A stretch of 37,692 nucleotides of DNA from Cyanobacteria bacterium OH_CBB_238 (GTDB lineage: Bacteria > Cyanobacteriota > Vampirovibrionia > Gastranaerophilales > Gastranaerophilaceae), in contig JAEYQN010000023.1 in assembly GCA_023409995.1 (NCBI GenBank), positions 1 through 37,692 on the forward strand, written 5' to 3'. The position numbers and the translations under genes are program-made. Below the pieces are notes generated by a model. It was given only the letters and a program-made list of their open reading frames with translations. It did not search any database and was not told the DNA's origin. Below are positions 34,988 through 37,692 of the stretch, piece by piece (the stretch's first letter is position 1; every line of letters begins with the position of its first letter).

Positions 34988-35911
34988 CTATTTAAAAAAT
35001 TTATTATAAGCTAATAAAGCAGCGCCTATCATTCCTGAATCATTTTTCATTTTTGCCGGTAATAGCCTTGTAGGAGAAACAACTATTGAATTATTTATGG
35101 TTGACTCTAGTTCTTTAAACTTTATAAACTCTCCCATTCCACCAGAAATAACAATGCTTTCAGGATCAAATATATTAGTTAAACTAATAAGGCCTGATAA
35201 AAGATGATCATGCCAAATATCAAAAACTTTCTTACTGTATTCATCTTCGTTATTAATTCCATGTATTATATCATGTGTGGTTATTTCATCTGGTTTTTTA
35301 TTGTTATAAAGGCTAGTTTTAAAATCCTCTATTAGCAATGATTGTTCCCTTGCTGTTATTTGAAGACCAGTACCTGACGCATAACTTTCCCAACAATCAT
35401 AATTACCACAAGTACATTGTCTTCGTCTATCAGGAAATAACTTTATACTACCAATTTCAGCGGCTCTACCAGATTTTCCCCTTAGCAGATTATCATCAAT
35501 AATAATTCCTCCACCAATACCGGTTCCGAGAGTTACAATAATTGTATTTGAATGTCCCTTAGCCGCGCCTAATTTATATTCTGCCCAAGCGGCTGCATTA
35601 GCATCATTTTCAACATATACTGGTTTTTTAGACAATAAGTTAAACTTGATTTGATTATAGCCATAAGGTAAATTGGGTGTTGAAGACTCTACTTGTGTAT
35701 TCTTTAAATTAACAGCTCCAGCTGTTGCAAAAGCAACAAGATCAAATTCGTTTTCATTCTCTGAAATAATTTGAAAAAACAACTCTTTCATTTTATCTAT
35801 ATGCTTAGGAGATGAATGTTTTTTTATTTCTGAAAGAATGTTTCCATCTTGATCGATAATACAATAACTGATTTTTGTACCACCGACGTCAATTGAAAGA
35901 ACTTTTTTCAT
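34988..35911 (-). CDS. ROK-family sugar kinase, probable N-acetylmannosamine kinase (NanK-like)
   Basis: A 307-residue ROK kinase. The ATP site is SIDVGGTKISY (6-16), the catalytic base Asp103 is in VENDANAAAW, and LGTGIGGGII follows. The ROK cysteine cluster is complete (C166, C168, C173 in CTCGNYDC), and Glu176 follows. The usual ExGH motif reads EIGS (152-155), so its His, a zinc and sugar ligand in the family, is a Ser. The neighbour nanE starts 10 bases upstream in the operon, so ManNAc is the likely substrate; glucose or N-acetylglucosamine is also possible given the changed motif. Confidence 0.8.
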   Translation of the reverse strand: MKKVLSIDVGGTKISYCIIDQDGNILSEIKKHSSPKHIDKMKELFFQIISENENEFDLVAFATAGAVNLKNTQVESSTPNLPYGYNQIKFNLLSKKPVYVENDANAAAWAEYKLGAAKGHSNTIIVTLGTGIGGGIIIDDNLLRGKSGRAAEIGSIKLFPDRRRQCTCGNYDCWESYASGTGLQITAREQSLLIEDFKTSLYNNKKPDEITTHDIIHGINNEDEYSKKVFDIWHDHLLSGLISLTNIFDPESIVISGGMGEFIKFKELESTINNSIVVSPTRLLPAKMKNDSGMIGAALLAYNKFFK

Positions 35912-35921
35912 ATGCCTCCAA

Positions 35922-36602
35922 CTACCTATTACAAAATCTTTTTACGATCAATTGCGGTCTTGTTATAGCAGAACCAATAACTACAGAATGAGCCCCCAAG
36001 TCAAATGCTTTATCAACCTGCTCTGGTGTCCAAACTTTACCTTCTAGAATAACAGGGCAATCCAGTTCTTTAACCAATCTATCTAACAATACAAAATCTG
36101 GTTCTTCTGAGCCACTATCTGATTCCTTTGTGTAACCGGACAAAGTTGTAGAAATAACATCAGCACCAAAGTCTCTGGCTTTAATACCTTCATCAAAAGT
36201 TGAAATATCAGCCATTGCTATCTTTTTGTTATTTTTTACAAAATCAATAATTGAAGCCAAAGAGTCTTTTTCTCTATGTCTTTGAGTAGCATCAAACGCG
36301 ATTATGTCTGCACCTGAATCAATAATTTTCTTAGCATCTTCGATTGCTGGGGTTATATAAACTCTATTTTTCCAATCTATAGGAAGTTTTTCTGGTTTTG
36401 TAATCCCAATAACAGGAATATTTTTAAAATATAATTTGGCATTTTTTATATCCCTCGAACCAGCAAGTCTCAAAGCCTTAGCCCCTCCATTAACTACCGA
36501 CTTCATCATTGCCAACAAACACTGCTCTTCGTACAATGGCTCTGATGGCATAGCTTGAACAGAAACAATAATTTGATTTTTTATTTGAGATAAAATATCC
36601 AT
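35922..36602 (-). CDS. nanE: N-acetylmannosamine-6-phosphate 2-epimerase NanE
   Basis: A 226-residue TIM-barrel epimerase that converts ManNAc-6-phosphate to GlcNAc-6-phosphate in sialic acid catabolism. Family landmarks are IVSVQAMPSEPLY, GGAKALRLAG, IIAFDATQRHRE, MADISTFDEGIKA, the STTLSGYT loop and the end ILEGKVWTPEQ and SVVIGSAITRP. It is the first gene of a pair with the ROK kinase. No sialidase, sialic acid transporter or nanA lyase is in the window, so the source of ManNAc is not shown. It is divergent from dnaK. Confidence 0.9.
   Translation of the reverse strand: MDILSQIKNQIIVSVQAMPSEPLYEEQCLLAMMKSVVNGGAKALRLAGSRDIKNAKLYFKNIPVIGITKPEKLPIDWKNRVYITPAIEDAKKIIDSGADIIAFDATQRHREKDSLASIIDFVKNNKKIAMADISTFDEGIKARDFGADVISTTLSGYTKESDSGSEEPDFVLLDRLVKELDCPVILEGKVWTPEQVDKAFDLGAHSVVIGSAITRPQLIVKRFCNR

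Positions 36603-37692
<1,090 letters not shown>

Overview
The window is a low-GC (roughly one third G+C), gene-dense bacterial chromosome segment. It carries flagellar rod genes, a folate-dependent tRNA methyltransferase (trmFO), an atpD-atpC pair detached from the other ATP synthase genes, sugar-based carbon metabolism and no photosynthesis genes. The separate beta/epsilon ATP synthase operon is the cyanobacterial arrangement. Together with flagella and low GC, this best fits a non-photosynthetic relative of Cyanobacteria (Melainabacteria/Vampirovibrionia, Gastranaerophilales-like). The lineage is inferred from gene content only; a low-GC Firmicutes-like or other lineage is not excluded.

Layout. 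(1) 1-3348, minus strand: a NarL/LuxR-type response regulator and a soluble histidine kinase lead directly into flgB-flgC-(fliE), so a two-component pair sits at the head of a flagellar rod operon. (2) 3349-3698: non-coding, with one long imperfect palindrome. (3) 3699-6207, minus: a CpaE/TadZ-like gene followed one base later by a CpaF/TadA-like gene whose ATP-binding loop is degenerate; no tadB, tadC or pilin gene is near. (4) 6302-8664, plus: a divergent HD-GYP protein translationally coupled to trmFO. (5) 8661-14076, minus: two tandem thymidylate-kinase-like genes, malQ, queD, uppP and a purine nucleoside phosphorylase. (6) 14151-16416: a small accessory-looking block with an XRE regulator divergent from a two-domain glycosyltransferase, a perfect 13-bp inverted repeat between them, and a possible small RNA behind the glycosyltransferase. 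(7) 16417-24475, minus: a sugar aminotransferase, two orphan small proteins, radA, a FliK-like protein, and an overlapping LeuA-type acyltransferase/bioA pair; one short plus-strand orphan lies among them. (8) 24613-27895, plus: two membrane-anchored SGNH-hydrolase paralogues flanking purB. (9) 28156-32998, plus: infA-rpmJ-rpsM-rpsK-rpsD-rpoA-rplQ-truA-rplM-rpsI, closed by a strong terminator. (10) 33122-34945, plus: atpD-atpC with its own promoter. (11) 34988-36602, minus: nanE and a ROK kinase for amino-sugar catabolism. (12) 36727 to the right edge: the start of dnaK.

How the genes relate. The left third is about motility and surface control: rod proteins, their probable regulators, a CpaE-like positioning ATPase and an HD-GYP protein. 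The middle combines nucleotide salvage, glycogen/maltodextrin use, cell-wall lipid recycling and surface-glycan decoration (glycosyltransferase, DegT aminotransferase, SGNH enzymes). The right third is core translation, transcription and energy. The most unusual elements are the CpaE/pseudo-CpaF pair, the palindrome-controlled glycosyltransferase with its neighbouring RNA candidate, and the tandem kinase duplication.
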